Notes: generated by a model from the letters alone, not told the origin. DNA of 10,578 nt from Desulfovibrio sp. A2 (GCF_000226255.1 NZ_AGFG01000002.1:1-10578), one strand, 5' to 3'; positions 1 through 6,741 are shown, counted from the first letter of the stretch. Made by a program: numbers and translations.

Positions 1-29
1 AGGCATCAGCTAGAGTCTGACAAATTTGG

Positions 30-190
30 TGACCAGCTGTCCCTACCGTATCCCGGTAGCCCGTTTACGGGCCGCAAGTAACAGATATGCAGATGCCAGA
101 TCTTCTAAAAAGCGCCTGTTAGGGCGCTGCTGGAAACAGAGCCTTACAGGCGCATATGAAATACCCCCGGCTATGCCGGGGGATTTTTAT
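30..190 (+). ncRNA. Structured RNA-like segment, possibly a phage C4-type antisense RNA
   Basis: This stretch looks like a small structured RNA, not a protein gene. In order it holds a hairpin around 58-71 (GCCCG, loop TTTA, CGGGC), a 6-bp hairpin at 111-128 (AGCGCC/GGCGCT, loop TGTTAG) enclosed by CCAG/CTGG, and a strong intrinsic terminator at 164-190. G+C is about 54% over 1-180 against about two thirds elsewhere, which suggests foreign origin. The layout, and my memory of similar motifs in enterobacterial phage and prophage leaders, point to the C4/CI class of phage antisense RNAs. That identity is from memory and uncertain. The 5' boundary is a guess and no promoter was identified. A 77-codon open frame at 26-259 overlaps it but runs through the terminator, so it was not called as a gene. 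Confidence 0.42.
164..190 (+). terminator. Intrinsic terminator of the left-edge RNA
   Basis: A perfect 8-bp stem (CCCCCGGC at 164-171, GCCGGGGG at 175-182) with a TAT loop is followed by ATTTTTATT. The T-run lies on the plus strand, so it ends transcription coming from the left edge. Read on the minus strand the hairpin is followed only by TATTTCAT, so it would act weakly as a backup terminator for selD. Confidence 0.85.
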
Positions 191-195
191 TCGTT

Positions 196-230
196 CGAAA
201 AGGGAAGGGCCGCTCCGTTGCGGGCGGCCC
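196..230 (-). terminator. Probable terminator of the LysR-selD transcript
   Basis: GGGCCGC (207-213) pairs perfectly with GCGGCCC (224-230), and an inner CCG/CGG pair tightens the loop. On the minus strand the stem is followed by TTCCCTTTTCG, a short broken T-tract. It lies about 70 bases beyond the selD stop codon, a sensible place for the end of that operon. The T-tract is weak, so the call is moderate. Confidence 0.55.
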
Positions 231-300
231 TTGACCATATCGGGCATATGCTGGACTGACCGCCGAGGGCGGCGAGTCTGGAAGGCGACACGGGTTCGCG

Positions 301-1353
301 TTATCGCAACAGCAGCAGCGCCCCGCCATGCAGCGGCTCCAGCACCTCGCCCACGGGGTAGGCGGGGTCGCCGGATTCGGCCAGCAGGGCCACGGCCTGG
401 TCCACCTTGTCTGGCGGAACGGCCAGCAGCATGCCGCCGGAGGTCTGGGCGTCGAAGGCCACGTCGGACAGCACGGGGGGGACGCCGGGCTCCGTGCGCA
501 CGTGCTTGTGGCAGTGGGCCCGGTTGGCGTGGCTGCCCTCGGGCACCAGGCCCATTCCCGCCAGTTCCAGCACGCCGGGCAACACGGGCAGGGCGGCGGT
601 GTCCAGGGCCACGGTGACGCCGGAGGCCCCGGCCATTTCCAGGCAGTGTCCGCCTAGGCCGAAGCCGGTGACGTCGGTGGCCGCCTTCAACCCAAGCTCA
701 CGAATGACGCGGCCCGCGCCCTTGTTCAGGCGCGAGGCCCAGCGGTACAGCTCTTCCTCGAACGCTTCCCACCCGGGCCAACTGGCCTTGACGGCGGTGG
801 CAAGGATGCCCGTGCCCAGCGGCTTGGTGAGCAGCAGCCTGTCGCCCGGGCGCAGGCCCGCGTTGGAGGCCACCTTGTCCGGCTCGATGAGCCCGGTGAC
901 GGACAGGCCGTACTTGATCTCGTCGTCCTCCACGCTGTGGCCGCCCACCAGCGCCGCGCCCGCCTCGCGCAAGGCGTCCGACCCGCCGCGCAGGATGTCG
1001 GCCAGGATGGATTCCGGCAGCCGTTTCACCGGAAAGCACACGATGTTCATGGCGCACCACGGGGTGCCGCCCATGGCGTAGACGTCGGACAGGGCGTTGG
1101 CCGCGGCGATGCGCCCGAACTGATAGGGATCGTTGACGATGGGCGTGAAGAAGTCCAGCGTCTGCACGATGGCCTGGCCACCGGGCAAACGGACCACGGC
1201 CGCGTCCTCGTTGTGGCGCGTGCCCAGGATTACCCTGTCTTCAACGGAAGGGTCGCGCGGAAGGCCCGCCAGGATGCGCTCCAGGTCCCCCGGAGCCACC
1301 TTGGCGGCTCAACCGGCGGCCTTGACCGTATCGACCAGCCGGATGCGGCTCAT
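301..1353 (-). CDS. selD: Selenide, water dikinase (selenophosphate synthetase), selenocysteine-containing
   Basis: SelD makes selenophosphate from selenide and ATP in the cytoplasm; selenophosphate is the selenium donor for selenocysteine and selenouridine synthesis. The frame is 350 residues if one in-frame UGA (1311-1309, residue 15) is read as selenocysteine. The N-terminus reads KAAGUAAKVAPGDLERIL. U15 and K18 align with catalytic Cys17 and Lys20 of E. coli SelD. Other expected residues are D50, D67 (LDFF), D90 (ALSDVYAMGG), the AALVGGHS segment, and D227 in TDVTGFG. The start is the ATG at 1353, which has AAGGA six bases upstream and overlaps the LysR stop codon as ATGA. A GTG at 1299 also opens the frame but has no ribosome binding site and would remove the catalytic residues. 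The family is clear. UGA decoding is inferred from position and the downstream hairpin. Confidence 0.93.
1278..1311 (-). promoter_or_regulatory. Sec UGA codon and putative bacterial SECIS element in selD
   Basis: The UGA is at 1311-1309. Thirteen bases downstream a stem begins: GCUCCGG (1296-1290) pairs with CUGGAGC (1284-1278), seven pairs including one G-U. The apical loop GGGAC starts about 20 bases after the UGA. Bacterial SECIS elements lie within the coding region just after the UGA, and typically have a short stem and a guanine at the start of the apical loop, which SelB recognises. These features fit. A competing hairpin next to the UGA (GAGCCGC with GUGGCUC, loop CAAG) could also form, so the active fold is not certain. 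Confidence 0.65.
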
Positions 1354-2312
1354 GCCTTGTCCTTGTTTCGGGTCTTGGCGGCGCTTTCGGCGTTGGCCGG
1401 GGCCTTGCCGTTGCGCAGGTGCCGGGTGTGTTCGCCAAGGTACGCGGCAAAGGCCGCGGCAGCGGGGAACTGGTGCCGTCGCGCATGGCGCACGGAGTAG
1501 AACTGGCGTGCGGGGCGGCAGTCGTCAAGCTGCAGTTCCACCAGTTCGCCCCGGGCGATGCTTTCGGCCACGGCCAGGCGAGAGGTGGCGCTGACCCCAA
1601 GGCCCGCGCGCACGTACTGCACCACGGCCTGTGTGCTGTCCACCACCAGGGCCACCGGCAGCCGCCGCACGTCCATGCCCGCAGTGGCCAGCGCCTCGGC
1701 AAAGGTGCGCCGCGTGCCGGACCCTGCCTCGCGCATGATCCACGGCCACTGGGCCAGCTCCTCGACCTGCACGTGGCGTCTGCCGCCCGCCAGTTCCGGC
1801 GCGGCCACCACCACCAGTTCGTCGTCCACCAGCGGCTCGAACACCAGGTCCGGGTGCGGCTCCATGGCACCCACCAGGCCCAGCATCAGCTCGCCGTCGG
1901 TGACGCGTTGCACGATGTCCGCCGTGTCGCCCACGCGCAGGTGCACGCGCACGGCGGGGTAGGTGCGCACGAACCCGGCGATGACCTCTGGCAGCACGTG
2001 ATGCGCGGGTATGGTGCTGCCCCCCACCACAAGGTCGCCGCTGACCTCGTCGCGCAGCTGGCCGATTTCGGCCTCTGCGGCGGCAAGGCTGGCGAACGCC
2101 TCCGACGCCCGCCGGTACAGCACCTCGCCGGCGGGCGTGGGCAGCACCTGCCGACCCATGCGGTCGAGCAGGCGGACGCCCAGTTCCTTTTCCAGTGCAA
2201 GGACGTGCGCGCTGATGGTGGGCTGGGAGAGGAACAGGTCCGCCCCGGCCCGCGAGAAGCTGCGCAGTTCGTAGACCTTGCAGAACGCTTCGAGTCTTCT
2301 GAAATCCAGCAT
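1350..2312 (-). CDS. LysR-family transcriptional regulator, selenium-metabolism associated
   Basis: This is a 320-residue LysR-type DNA-binding regulator. A winged helix-turn-helix fills residues 1-62 (FSRAGADLFLSQPTISAHV, then the wing at LPTPAG). A linker helix follows to about residue 90, then a periplasmic-binding-protein-like effector domain from about 92 to 295. That domain includes GGSTIPAHHVLP and REAGSGTR, segments typical of the CysB-like part of the family. The C-terminal 25 residues are Ala/Lys rich and look unstructured. The start MLDFRRLEAF is chosen because LysR proteins begin just before this helix; the open frame extends to 2813 but that part has no family similarity. The stop overlaps the selD start by four bases, so the two are translationally coupled. 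I recall a named LysR family associated with selenium metabolism in such bacteria; membership here is inferred from context. The effector is unknown. Confidence 0.9.
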   Translation of the reverse strand: MLDFRRLEAFCKVYELRSFSRAGADLFLSQPTISAHVLALEKELGVRLLDRMGRQVLPTPAGEVLYRRASEAFASLAAAEAEIGQLRDEVSGDLVVGGSTIPAHHVLPEVIAGFVRTYPAVRVHLRVGDTADIVQRVTDGELMLGLVGAMEPHPDLVFEPLVDDELVVVAAPELAGGRRHVQVEELAQWPWIMREAGSGTRRTFAEALATAGMDVRRLPVALVVDSTQAVVQYVRAGLGVSATSRLAVAESIARGELVELQLDDCRPARQFYSVRHARRHQFPAAAAFAAYLGEHTRHLRNGKAPANAESAAKTRNKDKA

Positions 2313-2320
2313 TTTGATTG

Positions 2321-2347
2321 TGTATATTGATGGGAGTGATACGTCAA
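2321..2347 (-). promoter_or_regulatory. Putative promoter of the LysR-selD operon, possibly giving a leaderless mRNA
   Basis: On the minus strand TTGACG (2347-2342) precedes TATACA (2326-2321) with a 15-base spacer, shorter than the ideal 17. Only eight bases separate the -10 box from the LysR ATG at 2312, and no Shine-Dalgarno sequence is present in the AT-rich stretch before it. If this promoter is used, transcription would start at or within a few bases of the ATG. The spacer is suboptimal, so the call is tentative. Confidence 0.4.
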
Positions 2348-2549
2348 GAAAGCTGGCGGTTTGGATGCCACCTTTCTCATGCGGCGGCGGGGCATGGTGC
2401 AAGGGCAGGGGGGGGCTGGCAGCAAAGGCGAATGACCCGCGCGCCGCCGCTGTTTCAGGTCTTGCGGGCAGCCGCGCGGGCGTGCCCGTCAGCGCTCGGG
2501 ATGCCCCGCGCGCACCCGGCCGGGGCGCGGCTTGCTCAGCGGCGCGGGC

Positions 2550-2578
2550 TTGCGCTCCGGTGTCACAAATGGTAAAGG
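2550..2578 (+). promoter_or_regulatory. Weak candidate promoter for tRNA-Leu and tig
   Basis: TTGCGC (2550-2555) and TAAAGG (2573-2578) are spaced by 17 bases, in the only AT-richer patch upstream of the tRNA. Each box matches consensus at only about three of six positions. It is listed because no better candidate lies between here and the tRNA at 2690. Confidence 0.22.
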
Positions 2579-2689
2579 AGCGGGCTTTCCGAAGCGTCAC
2601 CGAACCGCCGCCGGACCGCCCCGTGCCTGTGCACAGCCACGTCGGGGCATTCTGCCGGGCGTCGCGGCCTCGGATTGCGCCGTCGCACT

Positions 2690-2774
2690 GCCGGGGTGGC
2701 GGAACTGGTATACGCGCTGGTCTTAGAAGCCAGTGGTTCACACCATGCGGGTTCAATCCCCGCCCCCGGCACCA
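2690..2774 (+). tRNA. tRNA-Leu (anticodon UAG)
   Basis: A complete class II tRNA of 85 bases. The acceptor stem is GCCGGGG with CCCCGGC, followed by A73 and an encoded CCA (2772-2774). The anticodon stem CTGGT/GCCAG encloses loop CTTAGAA, giving anticodon UAG at 2724-2726, which reads CUA and, by wobble, other CUN leucine codons. A long variable arm (TGG, six-base loop, CCA) is typical of leucine tRNAs. The T-arm is GCGGG, TTCAATC, CCCGC. No T-rich terminator follows before tig, so it may share a transcript with tig. Confidence 0.97.
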
Positions 2775-2779
2775 GCGCC

Positions 2780-2804
2780 GCCGCGCCTTCGCGCGGGGCG
2801 CGGC
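2780..2804 (+). other. GC-rich hairpin between tRNA-Leu and tig
   Basis: GCCGCGCC (2780-2787) pairs with GGCGCGGC (2797-2804); a competing shorter form pairs CCGCGC with GCGCGG around a CTTC loop. It starts six bases after the tRNA CCA. No T-run follows, so it is more likely a processing or stability structure on a shared transcript than a terminator. Confidence 0.5.
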
Positions 2805-2842
2805 CCCGGCCACGAACAGACATTCACAAGGAGCGTTGCACC

Positions 2843-4141
2843 ATGGAATATACCGTCGAAGATCTTTCCCCGGTCAAGAAAAAGGTCAACATCACGGTTC
2901 CGGTCGAAGAGGTGGAGGCCGCCCTGTCCGCGTCCATCGCCATGTACCGCACCAACATGTCCCTTGACGGGTTCCGCAAGGGCAAGGTGCCCGCGAGCCT
3001 GGTCGAGAGCCGCTTCCGCAAGGAAATCTACAACGAGGCCACCCAGGACCTCGTGAACGTGCATATCAACGAAGTGATGACCGCCCTCGACGCCAACCCC
3101 ATCTCGCGCATCGACTTCGATGGCGGTCAGCTGGAGCGCGGCACCCCCTTCGAGTACAACATCTCCTTTGAAGTGCTGCCCGAGTTCGACCTGCCCGACT
3201 ACGACGGTTTCGCCGTGGAGCAGGAAAAGGCCGTGGTGGACGAGAAGGAAGTGGACGAGGTCATCACCCGCATCCGCACCAACATGGCCGAACTGGTGCC
3301 GGTGGCCGAAGCGCGCCCCGGCCGTGACGGCGACGTGGTGGTGCTGGACTTCGCCGCGTTCGAGAACGGCGCGCCGGTTGAAGGCATCAGCGCCGAGAAC
3401 TTCCAGATGAACCTCGGCGACCGCCAGGCCCTGGAAGACTTCGAGAACCTGGTGAAGACCCTGTCCCCCGGCGAAGAGGGCGAAGGCCCCCTGAACTTCC
3501 CGGCCGACTTCATCAATCCCGATTTCGCGGGCAAGAGCCTGACCGTGAAGGTCAAGGTGCATGCCGTCAAGGAACGCCGCCTGCCCGAGGCCAACGACGA
3601 CCTGGCCCAGAAGGCCGGGGGCTTCGAATCCATGGATAAGATGCGCGAGGCGGTCACCTCTTCCTACATGCAGAGCCGCACCCAGTTGGTGAAGGCCACC
3701 GCCCAGAAGACCATGCTGGACAAGCTGCTGAAAATGGTGGACTTTCCCCTGCCCGAATCCATGGTGGACATGTACGTCGGACACCTGCTGGACGACATGC
3801 GCTCCAAGCTCGAGCGCCAGGGCAAGAGCATGGAATCCCTGGGCAAGAAGCCCGAGGAACTGCGCGCCGAAGTGCGTCCCGAAGCCGAGCAGGTGACCCG
3901 CACCCAGATATTCCTGCTGCGCGCCGCCCGCAAGGAAGGCGTGGAGGTGACCGAGCAGGAGATCGACGCCCAGATCCAGCAGATCGCCGCGCGCTCCGGC
4001 CAGGACTACAACGCCTTGAAGGACTACTACATCAAGAACAACCTGATCTTCTCGCTGCGCGACCGCATGCTGGCCGACAAGGCCATGGACGCCATCTACG
4101 AGAAGGCCAGCGTGACCGAAGTGGAGCCCGCCGCGAAGTAA
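2843..4141 (+). CDS. tig: Trigger factor, ribosome-associated chaperone and peptidyl-prolyl isomerase
   Basis: Trigger factor docks at the ribosomal exit tunnel near protein L23 and shields nascent chains; its FKBP-like domain has prolyl isomerase activity. The protein is 432 residues, the same length as in E. coli. The N-terminal ribosome-binding domain carries the signature GFRKGKVP at residues 43-50. The FKBP-like domain spans roughly residues 155-240 ([18 protein letters not shown] onward). The C-terminal chaperone arms follow, rich in charged helices. The start at 2843 follows AAGGAG (2828-2833) with a nine-base spacer. The open frame extends back to 2675, but that part merely translates the tRNA. 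The gene lies 68 bases after tRNA-Leu and upstream of clpP-clpX-lon, a common order in bacteria. Confidence 0.97.
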   Translation: MEYTVEDLSPVKKKVNITVPVEEVEAALSASIAMYRTNMSLDGFRKGKVPASLVESRFRKEIYNEATQDLVNVHINEVMTALDANPISRIDFDGGQLERGTPFEYNISFEVLPEFDLPDYDGFAVEQEKAVVDEKEVDEVITRIRTNMAELVPVAEARPGRDGDVVVLDFAAFENGAPVEGISAENFQMNLGDRQALEDFENLVKTLSPGEEGEGPLNFPADFINPDFAGKSLTVKVKVHAVKERRLPEANDDLAQKAGGFESMDKMREAVTSSYMQSRTQLVKATAQKTMLDKLLKMVDFPLPESMVDMYVGHLLDDMRSKLERQGKSMESLGKKPEELRAEVRPEAEQVTRTQIFLLRAARKEGVEVTEQEIDAQIQQIAARSGQDYNALKDYYIKNNLIFSLRDRMLADKAMDAIYEKASVTEVEPAAK

Positions 4142-4202
4142 CGGCAGGTTTGCCCGCGCGACTGCGCATGGGGCCGGGCCACCCGGTTCATGGAGCATGT
4201 TC

Positions 4203-4246
4203 GGGGCAGGGGGGGTGCACCCGCACCTTCTCTGCCCCTTGTTTCG
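4203..4246 (+). terminator. Intrinsic terminator of tig
   Basis: A continuous 16-bp stem with three G-U pairs runs from 4203-4218 to 4223-4238 around an ACCC loop: GGGGCAG with CTGCCCC at the base and GGTGC with GCACC at the tip. TTGTTTCG follows. It begins 61 bases after the tig stop codon, so tig is probably transcribed separately from clpP. Confidence 0.82.
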
Positions 4247-4331
4247 TAAAGGAAAACGGCTTCCGGCCGACAAGACGGATGGAAGGGCGGCCAACAACCG
4301 TCACGGCCAGGCGTCACCTAGTTTGTTGCAT

Positions 4332-4403
4332 CCGTCCTGTCCGCCAGATCCGCCCTGCCCGTCAGGCCTGTCAGACCTGTCAGGTTTGCCAGACGTCTGG
4401 TCT
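4332..4403. repeat. Degenerate 9-bp tandem repeat
   Basis: Eight consecutive 9-base units can be laid out: CCGTCCTGT, CCGCCAGAT, CCGCCCTGC, CCGTCAGGC, CTGTCAGAC, CTGTCAGGT, TTGCCAGAC, GTCTGGTCT. The middle units agree best with a pattern near CYGTCAGRC; the outer ones are diverged. The last units form a perfect 12-bp palindrome (CCAGAC/GTCTGG, 4389-4400). The repeat lies just upstream of the putative clpP promoter and is non-coding as far as can be seen. Confidence 0.6.
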
Positions 4404-4471
4404 GGCATCGGGCCAGCATCAAGTCGGCATCGGGCCGACGCAGGGCCAGCGGCCGGTCCGCCACGCGCGCC

Positions 4472-4501
4472 TTGTGGTGCGGGGCGGTCTTCTGCTATCC
4501 T
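4472..4501 (+). promoter_or_regulatory. Putative extended -10 promoter of clpP-clpX
   Basis: TTGTGG (4472-4477) and TATCCT (4496-4501) are 18 bases apart, and a TG at 4493-4494 gives an extended -10 (TGCTATCCT). Transcription would start near 4508 and give a clpP leader of about 205 bases. No convincing heat-shock sigma-32 boxes were found nearby. Confidence 0.42.
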
Positions 4502-4714
4502 TCAGGCAACGAGTCAGTTTCGCGTCGGTCCGACGAACCCTGTTTTCAGGGCTCGGGGCGGACGGCGCGCCGGGGCGCGGCCATCATGCCGCCGCGTTTC
4601 CCGACAGTCCCGGCAGTCCCCGGAAACCCGGCGGACGCGATCCCTTCACCGGCCGGGGCACCCCGGCGCCGCGCGCATCACCATCGCACACGGCCGCACA
4701 CGCAGGAGAGGCAC

Positions 4715-5320
<606 letters not shown>

Positions 5321-5327
5321 GTACATC

Positions 5328-6581
5328 ATGGCCAATACCAAGGGCGGCTCGGAACGCGAGCTGCGTTGTTCCTTCTGCGGCAAGGGGCAGGACGCCGTGC
5401 AGCGCCTCATTGCCGGGCCCGGCGTCTACATCTGCGACGAATGCGTCTCGCTGTGCAACGAGATCATCGCGCAGGAGCACATCACCGAGACGGTGGAGGA
5501 CGGCAAGCTGCTGACCCCCGCCGAGATCAAGGCCAAACTCGACGAATACGTGATCGGCCAGCACCAGGCCAAGAAGATCCTGTCCGTGGCGGTGCACAAC
5601 CACTACAAGCGGGTCTTCTTCGCCGACGCACTGGGCGGCGAGGTGGAGCTGGAAAAGAGCAACATCCTGCTCATCGGCCCCTCCGGCAGCGGCAAGACCC
5701 TGCTGGCCAAGACTCTGGCCCGTGTGCTGAAGGTGCCCTTCGCCATCGCCGACGCCACCACCCTGACCGAAGCCGGCTACGTGGGCGAAGACGTGGAGAA
5801 CATCCTCGTCCAGCTGCTCCAGAACGCCGACTACGACATCGAGGCGGCGTCCAAGGGCATCATCTACATCGATGAAATCGACAAGATCTCCCGCAAGGGC
5901 GACGGCCCCTCTATCACCCGCGACGTGTCGGGCGAAGGGGTGCAGCAGGCCCTGCTGAAGATCATCGAAGGCACCGAGGCCAACATACCGCCCAAGGGCG
6001 GGCGCAAGCACCCGCAGCAGGAATTCATCAGGATGGACACCTCGAACATCCTGTTCATCCTCGGCGGGGCGTTCATCGGGCTCGACAAGCTCATCGAGCA
6101 GCGCATCGGCGGCGGGGCCATGGGCTTCGGCGCCAAGGTGGCCAGCCGCAAGGACCTGCCCTTCGGCGAACTGCTGGGCCAGGTGCATCCCAATGACCTC
6201 GTGAAGTTCGGCCTGATTCCCGAATTCGTGGGCCGCATCCCCGTGGTCACCCACGTGGAGGAACTGAGCGAGGACGATCTGGTGCGCATCCTCACCGAGC
6301 CCAAGAACGCCTTGGTGCGCCAGTACCAGAAGCTGTTCGAGCTGGACAAGGTGAACCTGCGCTTCACCGCCAACGCGCTGAAGAGCATCGCCACCCAGGC
6401 CATCGAGCGCAAGACCGGCGCGCGCGGCCTGCGCAACGTCATGGAATCGGTGATGCTCGACATCATGTACAAGCTGCCCTCGCAGCAGGACATCAAGGAG
6501 TGCGTCATCAACCGCGCCGTGGTGGAGAAAAGCCGCGAACCGGTGATGATCTATCACACCGAAGCCAAGACCGGTTCCTAG
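5328..6581 (+). CDS. clpX: ATP-dependent Clp protease ATP-binding subunit ClpX
   Basis: ClpX is the hexameric AAA+ unfoldase that recognises tagged substrates and feeds them to ClpP. It has 417 residues. The N-terminal zinc-binding domain has Cys14, Cys17, Cys36 and Cys39. The AAA+ domain shows Walker A GPSGSGKT (117-124), the pore loop GYVG (150-153), Walker B with Asp182-Glu183 in IYIDEIDK, the RKH loop (226-228), an arginine finger in GRIP (Arg303) and sensor 2 GAR (364-366). The ClpP-docking tripeptide, IGF in E. coli, reads MGF here (265-267), a conservative change. The start is seven bases after the clpP stop; TAGG overlapping that stop is the only weak ribosome binding site, so translational coupling to clpP is likely. 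Confidence 0.98.
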   Translation: MANTKGGSERELRCSFCGKGQDAVQRLIAGPGVYICDECVSLCNEIIAQEHITETVEDGKLLTPAEIKAKLDEYVIGQHQAKKILSVAVHNHYKRVFFADALGGEVELEKSNILLIGPSGSGKTLLAKTLARVLKVPFAIADATTLTEAGYVGEDVENILVQLLQNADYDIEAASKGIIYIDEIDKISRKGDGPSITRDVSGEGVQQALLKIIEGTEANIPPKGGRKHPQQEFIRMDTSNILFILGGAFIGLDKLIEQRIGGGAMGFGAKVASRKDLPFGELLGQVHPNDLVKFGLIPEFVGRIPVVTHVEELSEDDLVRILTEPKNALVRQYQKLFELDKVNLRFTANALKSIATQAIERKTGARGLRNVMESVMLDIMYKLPSQQDIKECVINRAVVEKSREPVMIYHTEAKTGS

Positions 6582-6591
6582 TCACTGCAAC

Positions 6592-6627
6592 GGCGCGGTC
6601 CGCAAGGGCCGCGCCGCATGGTTTCGT
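6592..6627 (+). terminator. Probable terminator hairpin after clpX
   Basis: GGCGCGGTCC (6592-6601) pairs with GGGCCGCGCC (6606-6615), ten pairs with one G-U, closed by a stable GCAA tetraloop. It begins 11 bases after the clpX stop. The downstream tract GTTTCGTT is only moderately T-rich, so termination may be partial. Some clpX transcripts could continue into lon. Confidence 0.6.
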
Positions 6628-6680
6628 TCCGTGCGCCTGCGGGCGCGGCCCCGCCGGGGCCCCCGCAGACGCCCCATGCG
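6615..6680. repeat. Nested inverted repeat in the clpX-lon spacer
   Basis: Several complementary arms nest around one centre: CGCATGG (6615-6621) with CCATGCG (6674-6680), GCG with CGC, CTGCGGG (6637-6643) with CCCGCAG (6662-6668), and GGCCCC (6647-6652) with GGGGCC (6656-6661). The fold has a few unpaired bases between arms. It lies between the clpX hairpin and the lon promoter. Its function is unknown. Confidence 0.5.
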
Positions 6681-6713
6681 TTCCGGCGCTCCCGCAGGGC
6701 TGCCTGGCTGGCG

Positions 6714-6741
6714 TTGACAACGGGAATCGGGACACTAGTTT
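6714..6741 (+). promoter_or_regulatory. Putative promoter of lon
   Basis: A perfect -35 TTGACA (6714-6719) is followed after 16 bases by TAGTTT (6736-6741), a weak -10. Transcription would begin near 6748 and give a leader of about 85 bases containing a hairpin GCCCCG/CGGGGC (6753-6773). No sigma-32 type -35/-10 pair was recognised, although lon is heat-regulated in many bacteria. Confidence 0.45.

Larger units (their letters stand above)
2313..2689. other. Intergenic region between divergent LysR and tRNA-Leu genes
   Basis: No convincing protein gene was found in these 377 bases. The left 40 bases hold the putative LysR promoter. The middle is very GC-rich, with an 8-base G run at 2408-2415 and a GCCCCG/CGGGGC inverted repeat near 2502-2526. 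A short AT-richer patch near 2561-2578 is the best place for a plus-strand promoter driving the tRNA. The open frames that cross the region have no recognisable content. Confidence 0.6.
4142..4714. other. 573-bp spacer between tig and clpP
   Basis: No protein gene is supported here; frames that read through have no family similarity and cross the terminator or clpP. From left to right the spacer holds the tig terminator, an inverted repeat (GACGGATG at 4274-4281 with CATCCGTC at 4329-4336), a degenerate 9-bp tandem repeat (4332-4403), a putative clpP promoter (4472-4501) and a clpP leader of about 200 bases. The leader contains a small hairpin CCCTG, TTTT, CAGGG near 4537-4550. Confidence 0.7.

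Noticed and set aside
26..259. 77-codon plus-strand open frame as a protein gene
   Set aside because: It runs through the hairpins and terminator of the putative RNA and no ribosome binding site is evident. A phage Ash-like small protein cannot be fully excluded.
301..1353. selD as a pseudogene or sequencing error because of the stop codon near its start
   Set aside because: The UGA lies exactly at the known Cys/Sec position, the rest of the frame is intact, and a SECIS-like hairpin and a well-placed start codon are present.
2408..2415. G8 tract as a phase-variable switch
   Set aside because: It is intergenic, not in a gene, and not close enough to either promoter to suggest spacing control.
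2313..2813. N-terminal extension of the LysR protein to 487 residues
   Set aside because: The extension reads through the tRNA-Leu antisense strand and low-complexity GC-rich DNA; LysR proteins start at the helix beginning MLDFRRLEAF.
2675..2842. N-terminal extension of trigger factor
   Set aside because: It is a translation of the tRNA; the start at 2843 has a proper ribosome binding site and gives the usual 432 residues.
2753..4297. 514-codon minus-strand open frame opposite tig
   Set aside because: It is a shadow frame of high-GC coding sequence, rich in His, Gly, Leu and Val with no domain pattern; tig on the other strand is certain.
4404..4420. Sigma-54 promoter (GG-N10-GC) before clpP
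   Set aside because: The invariant spacing is present but the -12 part is CAGCAT, far from TTGCA, and this pattern is frequent by chance in GC-rich DNA.
6672..6679. Heat-shock sigma-32 -10 box (CCCCATGC) before lon
   Set aside because: No CTTGAAA-like -35 box occurs at the right distance, and the bases belong to the nested inverted repeat.
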